Origin: Gemmatimonadota bacterium
GTDB taxonomy: Bacteria; Gemmatimonadota; Gemmatimonadetes; Palauibacterales; Palauibacteraceae
Assembly (NCBI GenBank): GCA_029288095.1
Contig: JARFPW010000290.1
Coordinates: forward strand, 1 to 14,260
Length of the DNA stretch: 14,260 nucleotides
Direction of reading: 5' to 3'
Shown: in pieces, positions 1-8,520 of the stretch
Layout: every line of letters starts with the position of its first letter
Numbering within the stretch: position 1 is the stretch's first letter
Translations under genes and position numbers: made by a program
Notes under the pieces: model-generated
What the model saw: the letters and a program-made list of their open reading frames with translations, nothing else
Database searches by the model: none
What the model was told of the DNA's origin: nothing

Positions 1-153
1 GGCGTGCCCAGGCCATTTGCCACGGAGCAATTCGAGATCCTCACGTCCGGAAGCGTGCTCAGCACGACGGCGAATCCGCTCCTCACGGTGTTCTTCATCA
101 AGCCGTTGCCCTTCGGCGATGCCGTAGCCGACTACCTGGATGTCGGCGGATGA
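1..153 (+). CDS. C-terminal end of an unidentified protein (partial)
   Basis: Reading frame 1 is open from the window edge to a TGA at 151-153 and gives a 50-residue C-terminal tail ending in DYLDVGG. The tail has a hydrophobic patch (NPLLTVFFIKPLPFGD) that could be a buried strand or part of a membrane-associated segment, but I do not recognise a family. The frame is judged real because its stop overlaps the next start codon in an ATGA arrangement (ATG at 150), as in the other coupled genes here. That places it just upstream of, and probably in the same operon as, the CDP-alcohol phosphatidyltransferase, so a role in lipid or envelope metabolism is possible. This is a guess from position only. 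Confidence 0.55.
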   Translation, partial: GVPRPFATEQFEILTSGSVLSTTANPLLTVFFIKPLPFGDAVADYLDVGG

Positions 154-701
154 GCGCCTCGGCCCCCCGGGAGGACGCCGGGTTTCTAACCGTTGCGAAT
201 CTGTTATCGCTGGCGCGCATCCCGCTCGGGATCACGATACTGGCTCTCGAAGACCCGATGGCGGTGGCCGCTGTACTGGCCGCCGGTGCGGCGACTGACC
301 TGCTGGACGGTGCGATTGCTCGGCTCACCGGGACTCAGACGGAAGTGGGTGCTCTGCTCGACCCGTTCTGCGATCGGATCTTCGTGTTCCTGGCGTTGGT
401 TTCGTTTCTGCCGAGCGGCCACGTCGAATGGGCGGGATTCATCATACTCATCCTGCGGGACCTGTTTACCGGCGGCGTGTTCATCGTGTCCAAGCTGGCC
501 GGTGAGCCCGTGCCGTTTCACTCGCGAATGGGAGGACGCGTGACGACGGCGCTCCAGGTAGTGGCGTTGTTCACGCTGATCTTTGCGCCGCAGTACGTGA
601 TGGTGCTGATTCTGCTGGTGGGTATCGCTTCCGTCTATGCGATCATCGACTATGGGATGGCGGGGCTCAGGACGACGGCACTGGACGCGGCCCGGCCCTG
701 A
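150..701 (+). CDS. CDP-alcohol phosphatidyltransferase (PgsA-like)
   Basis: This integral membrane enzyme of 183 residues should transfer a phosphatidyl group from CDP-diacylglycerol to an alcohol acceptor, with release of CMP, in phospholipid synthesis at the inner membrane. The family signature D-x2-D-G-x2-A-R-x8-G-x3-D-x3-D is complete: D50, D53, G54, A57, R58, G67, D71 and D75, the residues that bind two metal ions and the CDP group. The N-terminal 'TVANLLSLARIPLG' is the usual first-helix entry. Hydrophobic segments lie near residues 23-50, 76-88, 93-115 and 132-167, as expected for a protein of this size. The ATG overlaps the preceding stop by 4 bases, implying coupling. The acceptor (glycerol phosphate, inositol phosphate, another alcohol) cannot be read from the sequence, so pgsA is only the most common possibility. 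The gene ends 8 bases from the convergent adaptor gene. Confidence 0.9.
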   Translation: MSASAPREDAGFLTVANLLSLARIPLGITILALEDPMAVAAVLAAGAATDLLDGAIARLTGTQTEVGALLDPFCDRIFVFLALVSFLPSGHVEWAGFIILILRDLFTGGVFIVSKLAGEPVPFHSRMGGRVTTALQVVALFTLIFAPQYVMVLILLVGIASVYAIIDYGMAGLRTTALDAARP

Positions 702-709
702 GCGACCGG

Positions 710-1849
710 CTAGCTGGGAGGATCCGCAGGTGCTTCGCCCGCCTCCGCCTCCGGCTCGCTGCCCGCCTCCGGCTCGCTGCCAATTATCATTAAACCCGCA
801 CCGGGAAACAGCAGAGCCTGACCGCCCGTCACGACCTGCTGACCCGCCTCGATCCCGCTGACGACTTCCACATCTCCGGGCCGACGCACGCCGAGCTCGA
901 CCTCCACGCGGTTTGCCGTATTCTCCGGTGTTACTACCCACACGAACGTTGACCCTCGCAGCGGCAGGACCGCCTCCTCCGGAATCACTACGGCGGCCGG
1001 CCGCACTTCCGTCGCGAGCCGTACCTCCACGAACATCCCTGGCTTCAGACTGCGGTCCTCGTTCGCTACGCTCGCCTTCACCGTGATGGTCCGGCCCGGC
1101 AGACGAACGCGCGGATCCACGAAGTCGACGATGCCCGTGAACTGTCTGTCCGGAATTGCCGCGACGGTGAACGATACGGTCTGTCCCTCCTCCAGCACCT
1201 GTGCATAACGCTCTGGCACATCGAAGCTTGCTCTCTGCGGATTCACCGTCTGCAGGGTCGTCAACGCCGACGCAGTGGTCAGGTAGTCACCGAGGCTCAC
1301 GAATCGCTCGCCGACCTCGCCGGCAAAGGGGGCGCGAACCACGGTTCGGCTCAGGCGAGTGCGTTGGAGCTCCAGCTGGGCGCGCGCGCTGCGAGCCGTC
1401 GCCTCCGCTCGTTCAAGGTCAGCTTCCGACGAGGCGTTGCGGGCGAGAAGCTCCCGGGTGCGCTCAAGTGCCTGCGTCGCAAGGTCCATGTCCGCCTCGA
1501 GCCTGTCTACTTCGGCCCGAAGCTCCGCGTCATCCACCTTGAACAGGCCTGTGCCGCGCCGGACCTCGGCACCCTCGCGGACGAGAATCTGTTGCAGGCG
1601 ACCCGAAACTTCGGGTCGCAGCTCGATCGACTGCACGGCCTGGATTTGTCCGGTAGCACGCAGTTCGTCGACCACGGTATCGGCTCTCGCTTCGGCGGTA
1701 CGCACCGGCATCTGAGGCGGCCCGCCTCCACCCCCGTCGGTCGAGCCATCCGCTCCACCACAGGCGGCGCCGAGCCCAACCGCCACGATGGCGGCCGCCG
1801 TCGACAGCCCTCTATGGATTCCCACCTCTCGCACCGCTAGCCCCCCCAT
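710..1849 (-). CDS. RND efflux periplasmic adaptor (membrane fusion protein), putative lipoprotein
   Basis: This is the periplasmic adaptor joining the RND pump to the outer-membrane channel. Its 379 residues run in the usual order: an N-terminal hydrophobic signal (residues 14-29) ending at Cys30; a first half-lipoyl/barrel-sandwich segment near 70-105 ('IELRPEVSGRLQQILVREGAEV'-like region); a helical hairpin about 107-168 rich in E, R, A and L; a second lipoyl half near 170-190 ('VVRAPFAGEVGER'); then beta-barrel and membrane-proximal domains to about 355. The start at 1849 is preferred to an in-frame one at 1936: AGAGGG lies 4 bases upstream, the signal then begins properly, and the longer form would overlap the TolC-like gene. 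The lipobox GAAC is imperfect (G at -3), so lipidation at Cys30 is likely but not certain. The tail is acidic, with a GSEPEA duplication. It is the last gene of the operon, 28 bases after the channel gene. Confidence 0.93.
   Translation of the reverse strand: MGGLAVREVGIHRGLSTAAAIVAVGLGAACGGADGSTDGGGGGPPQMPVRTAEARADTVVDELRATGQIQAVQSIELRPEVSGRLQQILVREGAEVRRGTGLFKVDDAELRAEVDRLEADMDLATQALERTRELLARNASSEADLERAEATARSARAQLELQRTRLSRTVVRAPFAGEVGERFVSLGDYLTTASALTTLQTVNPQRASFDVPERYAQVLEEGQTVSFTVAAIPDRQFTGIVDFVDPRVRLPGRTITVKASVANEDRSLKPGMFVEVRLATEVRPAAVVIPEEAVLPLRGSTFVWVVTPENTANRVEVELGVRRPGDVEVVSGIEAGQQVVTGGQALLFPGAGLMIIGSEPEAGSEPEAEAGEAPADPPS
746..781 (-). repeat. Perfect 18-bp tandem duplication in the adaptor C-terminal tail
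   Basis: Positions 746-763 and 764-781 are identical 18-base copies (plus strand CGCCTCCGGCTCGCTGCC). The length is a multiple of three, so the frame is kept and GSEPEA is repeated in the disordered acidic tail. This looks like a slippage or duplication product and is a likely site of copy-number variation between strains. Confidence 0.9.
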
Positions 1850-1853
1850 ATCG

Positions 1854-1859
1854 CCCTCT
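1854..1859 (-). promoter_or_regulatory. Shine-Dalgarno that fixes the adaptor start
   Basis: Read on the minus strand, AGAGGG is followed by CGAT and the ATG at 1849-1847. This gives a normal 4-base spacer and supports the internal ATG rather than the upstream in-frame start at 1936. Confidence 0.6.
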
Positions 1860-1877
1860 GTTCCCGTGTACGCCGTA

Positions 1878-3179
1878 TCAGAATAGTCTCCGTCCCAGGA
1901 CAGCCTCGACTCCGGCCAACGCGAGTCGCGTGGCAAAGCGCGCCTGAACCAGCACGACTTCGGCCTCTGCCAGGTCCACCTGGGCGGTAATCAGATCGAT
2001 GATCGTCGTCGCGCCGGCGCGGTACCTCTCGGTCTGCACGCGAAGGTTCTCTGTAGCCACCGTGACTCCACGCTCCGCCAGTTCGGTGCTGGCCCGCGCC
2101 GTAGTATACGTCTCGTAGGCTTCAGTCACGTCACGAGCCGCCGCCCGCCGCGCATCCGTGGCGGCAGCATCGGCCACTCGCCGCGCCGTGCTGGCGCGAT
2201 ACACTCGCAGTTCCCGGGCGCCGCCGTCGAACAGCGGAAACGAAAGTGCGGCTCCCACGACGGTCCGATTGGTAGCGTCAGGAATCAGGTCATCGTCGAA
2301 CCCCTGCCACTGCCCGAACAGCGACAACCGGGGAAGATACGCTGCCCGCTCGCTCTTGAACGCCGCGTCCGCGAGCCGCTGTTGCGCTCGAGCAACCATG
2401 AGCGCCGGACTCGAGCTTGTCGCCTCGACGACGGCGGCATCAAGCGTTATCGGCAACTCGCGAGATGCGGCAGCATCCAGCGGAGCTGCGTCCACAGGTC
2501 CGTCGCGGCCCACTCGACGGCCGAGCTGGAGCCGGGCGATCGTCAGCGATGAGCTCTGAACCAGCTCGTCCACCTGCGCGCGCGTCAATTCCAGCAACAA
2601 CTGCAAAGAGTCCGTTTGTACGGCCGCCCCGGACAGCACCCTGGCACGAGCCACGCTCAGTTGTTCAGTCGCCCGGCGTACCCGCTCCTGTGCCACGGTC
2701 AGCAACTGACGCTGCGCGATTACGTCGTAATAGTCGGACTCGGTCGCCAGCGCCGTCTGGTAACGAGCCTGGAGCTCTCCCGCGGCAGCGCCATCGACGG
2801 CAGCGGCCGAGCCAGCCAGATCATGGAACTTGGCACCGCCACGAAACACATCGTACGAACCCTGGAGGCTGAACGTCGTGAGTCGATCGGTTACTGAATT
2901 CGTCCCGATGTTGAACTGCTCGGGAGAAAACTGCGACAGGGACCAGTTGAAGTTGATCGAAGGCAGCAGGAAGGCAGACCACGCGCCCCGCCGGACCCAC
3001 GCGGCATCGCCCACCTGGCGCAGGGCCGACACGTAGTTCGGATCGACATTGGCGGCAGCCTCGAGCGCTTCAGAGAGCGTCACGACGGGCACCGTATCCT
3101 GCTGTCCTGCGGGCTCTGCGACCACGGGGCTTCCGACACCTGCGCTCGCCTGGACGGCGACCAGCAAAGCTGCAATCAT
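1878..3179 (-). CDS. TolC-family outer-membrane efflux channel
   Basis: This 433-residue protein is the outer-membrane exit duct of the tripartite pump. An N-terminal hydrophobic stretch (MIAALLVAVQASAG) acts as a signal peptide; it has no basic residue near the start, which is a little unusual. Two homologous OEP repeats follow, roughly residues 33-225 and 240-433. Each has long amphipathic helices rich in A, R, E and L. The beta-strand regions contain 'LPSINFNWSLSQ' (about 72-83) and 'LPRLSLFGQWQG' in the second half, then 'ALSFPLFDGG', which is typical of the family. The C-terminal 'RYRAGATTIIDLITAQVDLAEAE' region is a hallmark of OEP proteins. The start ATG overlaps the RND stop (ATGA), and GGAGGG lies 3 bases upstream of it. 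The closed end and aperture residues cannot be judged without alignment. Confidence 0.94.
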   Translation of the reverse strand: MIAALLVAVQASAGVGSPVVAEPAGQQDTVPVVTLSEALEAAANVDPNYVSALRQVGDAAWVRRGAWSAFLLPSINFNWSLSQFSPEQFNIGTNSVTDRLTTFSLQGSYDVFRGGAKFHDLAGSAAAVDGAAAGELQARYQTALATESDYYDVIAQRQLLTVAQERVRRATEQLSVARARVLSGAAVQTDSLQLLLELTRAQVDELVQSSSLTIARLQLGRRVGRDGPVDAAPLDAAASRELPITLDAAVVEATSSSPALMVARAQQRLADAAFKSERAAYLPRLSLFGQWQGFDDDLIPDATNRTVVGAALSFPLFDGGARELRVYRASTARRVADAAATDARRAAARDVTEAYETYTTARASTELAERGVTVATENLRVQTERYRAGATTIIDLITAQVDLAEAEVVLVQARFATRLALAGVEAVLGRRLF

Positions 3180-6100
3180 GGGCCCTCCGCGCGTACCGGC
3201 TCCAGGGCCTCGCTGCGCCGGCTCAACCGCACGCGGGCTTCATCCAAAAGCACGTAAACGACCGGTACCAGAAACAGCGTCAGGACCGTAGAAAACAACA
3301 TGCCTCCCACGATCGCGTAACCGAGAGGCCGGCGGCTCGCAGACCCGGCGCCGAGTCCTAGCGCGATCGGCATCATCGCGATAATCGTCGCGACTGATGT
3401 CATCAGGATGGGCCGTAAGCGAATGCGTCCGGCTTCGAGAACAGCTTCGAGCGTTTCCATCCCGCGGCCCTTCAACTGATTCGCGTACTCCACCAGCAAG
3501 ATCGAGTTCTTGGTGACCAGTCCCACCAGAAGGATCATGCCGATCTGGCTGAACATGTTGAGCGTCGATCCCGTGATCAGCAGGGTCGCAAGGGCGCCGG
3601 TCACCGCCAACGGAACCGACATCAACACGGTCAAAGGATGGATCAGCGATTCGAACTGGGCCGCGAGAACCATATAGACCACGATGAGTGCCAGGACGAA
3701 CGCGAAGTACAGCGCGTTGCCACTGTCTTCCAACTCTCGTGACTCCCCGGCGAGAGCCGTCGAACTGCCCCTCGGGAGGATCTCCGCTGCCAGCGCATTC
3801 AGCGAGTCGATCGCGGCCCCGAGCGTGAAGCCGGGTTGGAGACCGGCGGTCAGGGTGAACGAGCGAACCCGGTCGAAGTGGTTGAGCTGGGTAGGGCCTA
3901 CGCTCTCTGTTATCGACGCGACCGCGTCCAGCTTGACCGGTTCGCCGTCGCGGCCTCGCACGTAGATGTTGGTCATGTCCGACGGTGTGGCGCGATCCTC
4001 GTCCTCCAGCTGCAGCACCACATAGTAGAGCTTGCTGTCTCGCGTGAACGTGCCCACGCGCTGTCCTCCCAGCATCGTTTGCAGAGTGGCCGAGATGTCA
4101 GCGACTGCCACGCCCAGGTCTTCGGCCCGGTCCCGGTCGTAAGACACCTCGAGTTCCGGCTTGTCCACCTTCAGATCGGTATCGACATTGACGAGCCCGG
4201 GAATCTGTCGTGCCCGAGCCAGGAACTGATCCATTCCAGCCACCAACGAGTCAAAGTCGGGATTACGGACCACGAAATTGACCGGATTACCGAACCCGAT
4301 GGCCGGCGGAATCTGCGCGAACGCCAGCACGCCCGGGATTCCGAACAGCTGTCCGCGAATCTCGCCGACGATCGTCTGGAGGTCGCGGCGACTGTCCCGG
4401 TCCTCGAGGCGGGCGAACATGATGCCCGTGTTCACGTCACCAAAGAACCCGACTACGCTGAAGTGGTGCTCAACGCCCGGCGTGTTCTGCACGATCTGCT
4501 CGGCCTGTTGCTGATGGGCGATCGTGTACTCGAGCGATGAGCCCACCGGCGCCAGCAGGAACACAATGAAGAATCCACGATCGTCGGTCGGGATGAACTC
4601 TCGCTCGAGGGCTCGAAATGCGAAGCCTGCTCCGAGCACGACGAACACGGCCGCGACGATGACGACGAGACGATGGTGGACGGCAACATCCAGGCTGCGT
4701 CGATAGCCGTCCTGGATGGCGTTGAGTCCGCGCTCGAACCTCAGGAACAACTTCCCGTGTGAGGTGGGAACTCTGAGCAACTTTGCAGACACCATCGGCG
4801 TCAACGTCAGCGCGATGAAACTGCTGATTACCACGGCACCCGCAAGGGCTACACCGAACTCGTTGAACAGGCGTCCGGCCGTTCCCTGGAGAAACGCCAG
4901 GGGGGTGAACACCGCGACCAGCGAAACCGTGGTGGCGATCACGGCGAATGCGATCTCGCTCGTTCCATGGCGTGCCGCCGTGACCGGATCCTCCCCGAGC
5001 TCTTCCTGGTGGCGGTACGCGTTCTCCATCACGATGATCGCGTCATCCACCACGATGCCCATGGCCAGAATCAGCGCGAGCAGGGTGAACTGATTGATCG
5101 AGAACCCGAACGCATACAGTACCGCGAACGTGGCGACGATCGCCGTCGGGATCGCCAGGGCCGGTACGAAGGTCGCTCGCAGGTTTCGCAGAAACACGAA
5201 GATGATCAGGACGACGAGCAGGCCGGCCAGAATCAACGTCTCCTGCGCCTCCTGGATCGAGCTCCTGACGAATTCGGACGAATCGAAGCCGATCGTCAGC
5301 TCGACACCGGGCGGCAGCGCCTCCTGGATTTCGGGAACCTCGGCGCGGATGTTATCCGACACCTGGACCAGGTTAGCCTTCGATTGGCGCACCACACCCA
5401 CCGCCACGCCCGGGATTCCGTCGAATTGGAGGTAGCTGCGGCGACTCTCCGGGCCCAGTTCGACACGGGCTATGTCTCCCAGCCTCACCAGCTGTGTACC
5501 CTGTGAGGCCACCACGATGTTCGCGAATTCCTCGGGCGTCTTCAGTTCGCCCATGGAGCGGACGGAAAACTCTCGCTGCACCGACTCGATCCGGCCGGCT
5601 GGAATTTCCACGTTTCTGGTCAGGATCGCGTTCTGAACGTCCTGGACAGTGATGCTTCGCGAAGCCATGGCTGCCGGGGACAGCCAGACTCGCATCGAAT
5701 AGCGCTTTTCGCCGAATACCTGCGCCCGGCCCACGCCGTCTACGGACTGGAGCCGCTGCTTGACGATGCGGTCCGCGATGTCCGACAGCTGCAGGAGGCT
5801 GTAGTTATCGGCCGTGAGTGCCATCCAGAAGAATGGTTGGGCGTCGGCATCCTGCTTGGTGACGACGGGCTCCTGAATCTGGGCGGGCAGCCTGCCGCGG
5901 ACGCGCGACACCTTGTCCCGGACATCCTGGGCCGCCACTTCCAGGTCACGGTCGAGCGTGAATTCCAGTGTAATGTTGCTCGACTGCTCCGAGCTCGAAC
6001 TGCTGATCGTGCGGACACCGGGTATCGTACTGAGCTCCTCTTCCAGTACGTCAGTAACCGTGGTCTCCATTACCCGTGGATTTGCACCGCGCAGGAAGGT

Positions 6101-6244
6101 GCTTACGGATACGACCGGCGGATCCACGTCAGGCAACTCGCGCACCGAGAGACGCGTAAAGCTGATTGCACCGAACAGCACCAGGCCCGTGGCGACCATC
6201 GTCGTAAGAACCGGCCTGGCGATACTGCTGTCCGAAAGTCTCAC
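3176..6244 (-). CDS. RND multidrug efflux pump, HAE1 (AcrB/MdtB-like) family
   Basis: This 1022-residue, proton-driven inner-membrane transporter should export hydrophobic or amphipathic compounds from the periplasm or outer leaflet through the TolC-like channel. The layout is canonical: TM1 about 11-30, a first periplasmic domain to about 330, TM2-6 about 335-490, TM7 about 525-545, a second periplasmic domain to about 840, and TM8-12 about 845-1000. The proton-relay aspartates are present as D400-D401 in TM4 ('AMGIVVDDAIIVMEN'), and the partner lysine is K912 in 'GLVTKNSILLVEY'. Length and motifs match functional HAE1 pumps rather than metal pumps (HME). The start is GTG (6244-6242), overlapping the ATPase stop as GTGA, with GGGGGA just upstream. 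The next gene starts inside this stop. The substrate is unknown. The adaptor gene lies downstream of the pump rather than in the more usual upstream place. Confidence 0.96.
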   Translation of the reverse strand: MRLSDSSIARPVLTTMVATGLVLFGAISFTRLSVRELPDVDPPVVSVSTFLRGANPRVMETTVTDVLEEELSTIPGVRTISSSSSEQSSNITLEFTLDRDLEVAAQDVRDKVSRVRGRLPAQIQEPVVTKQDADAQPFFWMALTADNYSLLQLSDIADRIVKQRLQSVDGVGRAQVFGEKRYSMRVWLSPAAMASRSITVQDVQNAILTRNVEIPAGRIESVQREFSVRSMGELKTPEEFANIVVASQGTQLVRLGDIARVELGPESRRSYLQFDGIPGVAVGVVRQSKANLVQVSDNIRAEVPEIQEALPPGVELTIGFDSSEFVRSSIQEAQETLILAGLLVVLIIFVFLRNLRATFVPALAIPTAIVATFAVLYAFGFSINQFTLLALILAMGIVVDDAIIVMENAYRHQEELGEDPVTAARHGTSEIAFAVIATTVSLVAVFTPLAFLQGTAGRLFNEFGVALAGAVVISSFIALTLTPMVSAKLLRVPTSHGKLFLRFERGLNAIQDGYRRSLDVAVHHRLVVIVAAVFVVLGAGFAFRALEREFIPTDDRGFFIVFLLAPVGSSLEYTIAHQQQAEQIVQNTPGVEHHFSVVGFFGDVNTGIMFARLEDRDSRRDLQTIVGEIRGQLFGIPGVLAFAQIPPAIGFGNPVNFVVRNPDFDSLVAGMDQFLARARQIPGLVNVDTDLKVDKPELEVSYDRDRAEDLGVAVADISATLQTMLGGQRVGTFTRDSKLYYVVLQLEDEDRATPSDMTNIYVRGRDGEPVKLDAVASITESVGPTQLNHFDRVRSFTLTAGLQPGFTLGAAIDSLNALAAEILPRGSSTALAGESRELEDSGNALYFAFVLALIVVYMVLAAQFESLIHPLTVLMSVPLAVTGALATLLITGSTLNMFSQIGMILLVGLVTKNSILLVEYANQLKGRGMETLEAVLEAGRIRLRPILMTSVATIIAMMPIALGLGAGSASRRPLGYAIVGGMLFSTVLTLFLVPVVYVLLDEARVRLSRRSEALEPVRAEGP

Positions 6245-8520
6245 TCCATCCCCCCATCCAAAGCTCTGTCCCCGCCGGGCTGGCCCGCGACGGCGGGTTC
6301 GGCGGTCGAGAGTCCTAACACGTTTCGTGTCTCTGGCGTTGCACGCCGTTCGTGCTGCTCATCCGCGAGCTCGACGATCCCGGTCGATACGCCCAGCCGA
6401 CGCAACAGGGGCGAATCCTGCGTGGTGACGATGACCTGGCGCTCGGCCGCGATCCGGACCAGGAGCTGCCACACCTGGGCCGAATTGCGATCGTCCAGAT
6501 GGGCGAACGGCTCGTCGACGACAAGTGGCGTGGCGAGGCCGGCGACGCCCAGAAAGTCGGCCGTTCCGAGCCTGATGGCCAGCTTGAGCAAGTGCCGTTG
6601 TCCGAAGCTCAGCTCAGGAGAATCGAGGGCCACCCGGCGCCCCTCCAGTTTGACCGTCGCGGCGGACAGGCCTTCGTCAGCGCGAAAACCGGCCAACACC
6701 GGCCTCCCCAGAAGGCGGACACGCTTCGCCACGGCTTCGACGAGCCTCGCTTCATCCTGCTCCCGGAATTCGGCATACGCTTCCCGAACCAGCCGGTGCG
6801 CCGCCCGGTGAGCCTCGGCCGATCGCCGCAATTCCTCCACGCGGCGCTCGAGCAGCTCGCATTCGTCCTCCAGTCCTGCGATGCCCACCATCGCCCGTGC
6901 CGATCCGGCCAACTCCAGGGCGAGTCGTTCCCGTTCACCCCGGACCTCTTGAAGTCGAACGCGAGCCGCTTCGATCGCCGACTCGACGGATTCCGTCTCG
7001 CAGGCCAGATCGCCCGGCAGGCTCTCCGGGAGAGCCCGATCGATGCGTGTCAGGGCGGCTTCGGTCTCGATCAGGCGCTGGCGGGCGTCCGATTCGAGGT
7101 GAACGATGGATCGGCCCGGCGTGCCCGCGGCGTCGGCCGCATCCCTAATGCGCTCAGCAATCACACCCACCTGGCTGCCGGACGCCGCCAACCGGCGCCG
7201 CGCCTCGTCCTGCTGCTCGAATACGTCCAGTCTATCGGGCAGAGTGGCCGGTGTGACCGTCCCGGAATCGGGTACACCATCCAACAACGCCACGACCGAC
7301 GCATCGATTTCAGCGCGCTCGGCCAGGGCCGCGGCTCGTTCCCGACGCACGACGACCTCACGAACGAGGGCGGTGATCCCCAGGGTCGCCCCGAGGAGCC
7401 CGACGATCCAACCGACGATGGAGCCTCGGGTCGCGAGGATCGTTCCGGTCGCCAGGACGGCGGCACCTGCGCCTCCCACCCAGACCCCCCAGGCTGCGCC
7501 CGCCCTCGTGGTCGCAAGCTGCCTGTCGAGATCAGCCCGCCGCTTCCAAGCGCTCCTTAGATCCGCAGCCGTGCCTCGGAAGTCGTCCGGATACTCACCA
7601 CGCACGGCTCGTCGCGTGAGTTCGCGTTCCGCGGACTCCGTCGCCCGCCGGGCGGATTCGAGGTCGGCTCGAAGCTGGACCAGCCGATCCAGACGCTCGG
7701 AAGCGGCCTCGTGGACGGCAGCCGCGGTCGCCCTCTCGAACAGCCGCCGCAGCGCGGGTTCGAGGTCAGCCAACTCGCCCTCGAGCCGCCCCTCTTCCTG
7801 TTCGAGTTCGCTGAGGCGAATTACGATCGGACCTCGCGCACGGTCGGCTCGCTGGGCTTCCTCGAGTCGCATCCGGGCCTCGGTCAGGGCCGAACGGGTC
7901 TGCTCCAGCTGCCTGTCGCGGTTGAGCCGCCGACCGCCTTCGACGACAGGTTGCCTGGACAACTCCTTGTGCGCTGCCTCGATCGCATCCAGCGCGGCCT
8001 GAACTCTTGCGTGTCCCCCCTCGGCGAGGGTCAGCAGATCGCCGTCGAACGTCGTATCCAGGAGGGCGCCCTGCCGTATCGTCGTTGTTCGATCGCAGTC
8101 GTCCAGATCGTCGAGGCCGAATACCGAGCGCACGACATCCCGGTAGCGTTCGACGGTCGGTCCGGCGCCGCCCGGGTTCGCCACACCTTCGAAAAGGAGT
8201 GTGCCGTCCGCTGTCCGCACACAAACCTCGTCCGTATCGAAGTCCCGGGACCAGGACAGTACGTCGCCGGCGAGATCGCGCACTCGGATGGAGGCGCTGT
8301 ATGACCCGCCCGACCACGGCCGCCGGGCCTCGAACAACGCGGCATCGCCCGTCCGCCTTCGCCTGAACCCATAGATGGTGCGGAGTATGGCATCGACGAG
8401 GGTCGTCTTTCCTGATCCGTTGGGTCCGCTGATCACGACAGGGCCCTCGGCTTCAAGCTCGAACGAGTCGGCGTGCCGGCCGAACCGCAGATCGATCCCG
8501 AGGATCGTCGGCGAACTCAT
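6241..8520 (-). CDS. SbcC/Rad50-like coiled-coil ATPase with central membrane hairpin (YhaN-like)
   Basis: This 759-residue split ABC-type ATPase is probably the partner of the phosphoesterase encoded just upstream. Walker A is GPNGSGKTT at residues 32-40. The signature loop is LSFGQ at 637-641, Walker B is LVVDEP at 666-671 with E670 as the catalytic base candidate, and the D-loop is 'AHLDD' just after. Between the ATPase halves are two charged, heptad-like helical stretches (about 200-340 and 390-620). They flank a strongly hydrophobic hairpin at about 341-390 (GAAWGVWVGGAGAAV ... GSIVGWIVGLLGATLG). There is no CxxC zinc hook. A central membrane segment instead of a hook is the arrangement I associate with YhaN of Firmicutes. 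At the usual switch histidine the sequence reads VTTQD, with Gln701. The start ATG has GGAGG 4 bases upstream and overlaps the phosphoesterase stop (ATGA). DNA end processing at the membrane is an inference. Confidence 0.85.
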   Translation of the reverse strand: MSSPTILGIDLRFGRHADSFELEAEGPVVISGPNGSGKTTLVDAILRTIYGFRRRRTGDAALFEARRPWSGGSYSASIRVRDLAGDVLSWSRDFDTDEVCVRTADGTLLFEGVANPGGAGPTVERYRDVVRSVFGLDDLDDCDRTTTIRQGALLDTTFDGDLLTLAEGGHARVQAALDAIEAAHKELSRQPVVEGGRRLNRDRQLEQTRSALTEARMRLEEAQRADRARGPIVIRLSELEQEEGRLEGELADLEPALRRLFERATAAAVHEAASERLDRLVQLRADLESARRATESAERELTRRAVRGEYPDDFRGTAADLRSAWKRRADLDRQLATTRAGAAWGVWVGGAGAAVLATGTILATRGSIVGWIVGLLGATLGITALVREVVVRRERAAALAERAEIDASVVALLDGVPDSGTVTPATLPDRLDVFEQQDEARRRLAASGSQVGVIAERIRDAADAAGTPGRSIVHLESDARQRLIETEAALTRIDRALPESLPGDLACETESVESAIEAARVRLQEVRGERERLALELAGSARAMVGIAGLEDECELLERRVEELRRSAEAHRAAHRLVREAYAEFREQDEARLVEAVAKRVRLLGRPVLAGFRADEGLSAATVKLEGRRVALDSPELSFGQRHLLKLAIRLGTADFLGVAGLATPLVVDEPFAHLDDRNSAQVWQLLVRIAAERQVIVTTQDSPLLRRLGVSTGIVELADEQHERRATPETRNVLGLSTAEPAVAGQPGGDRALDGGME

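Noticed and set aside
1850..1936. A 29-residue N-terminal extension of the adaptor starting at 1936.
   Set aside because: It would overlap the TolC-like gene by 59 bases and put a charged stretch before the signal peptide. The ATG at 1849 has a good ribosome site.
6352..7560. A 402-codon plus-strand open frame opposite the coiled-coil ATPase.
   Set aside because: It is antisense to a gene with clear Walker A, signature and Walker B motifs. The composition is R-, P- and Q-rich with no motif and no ribosome site that I could see.
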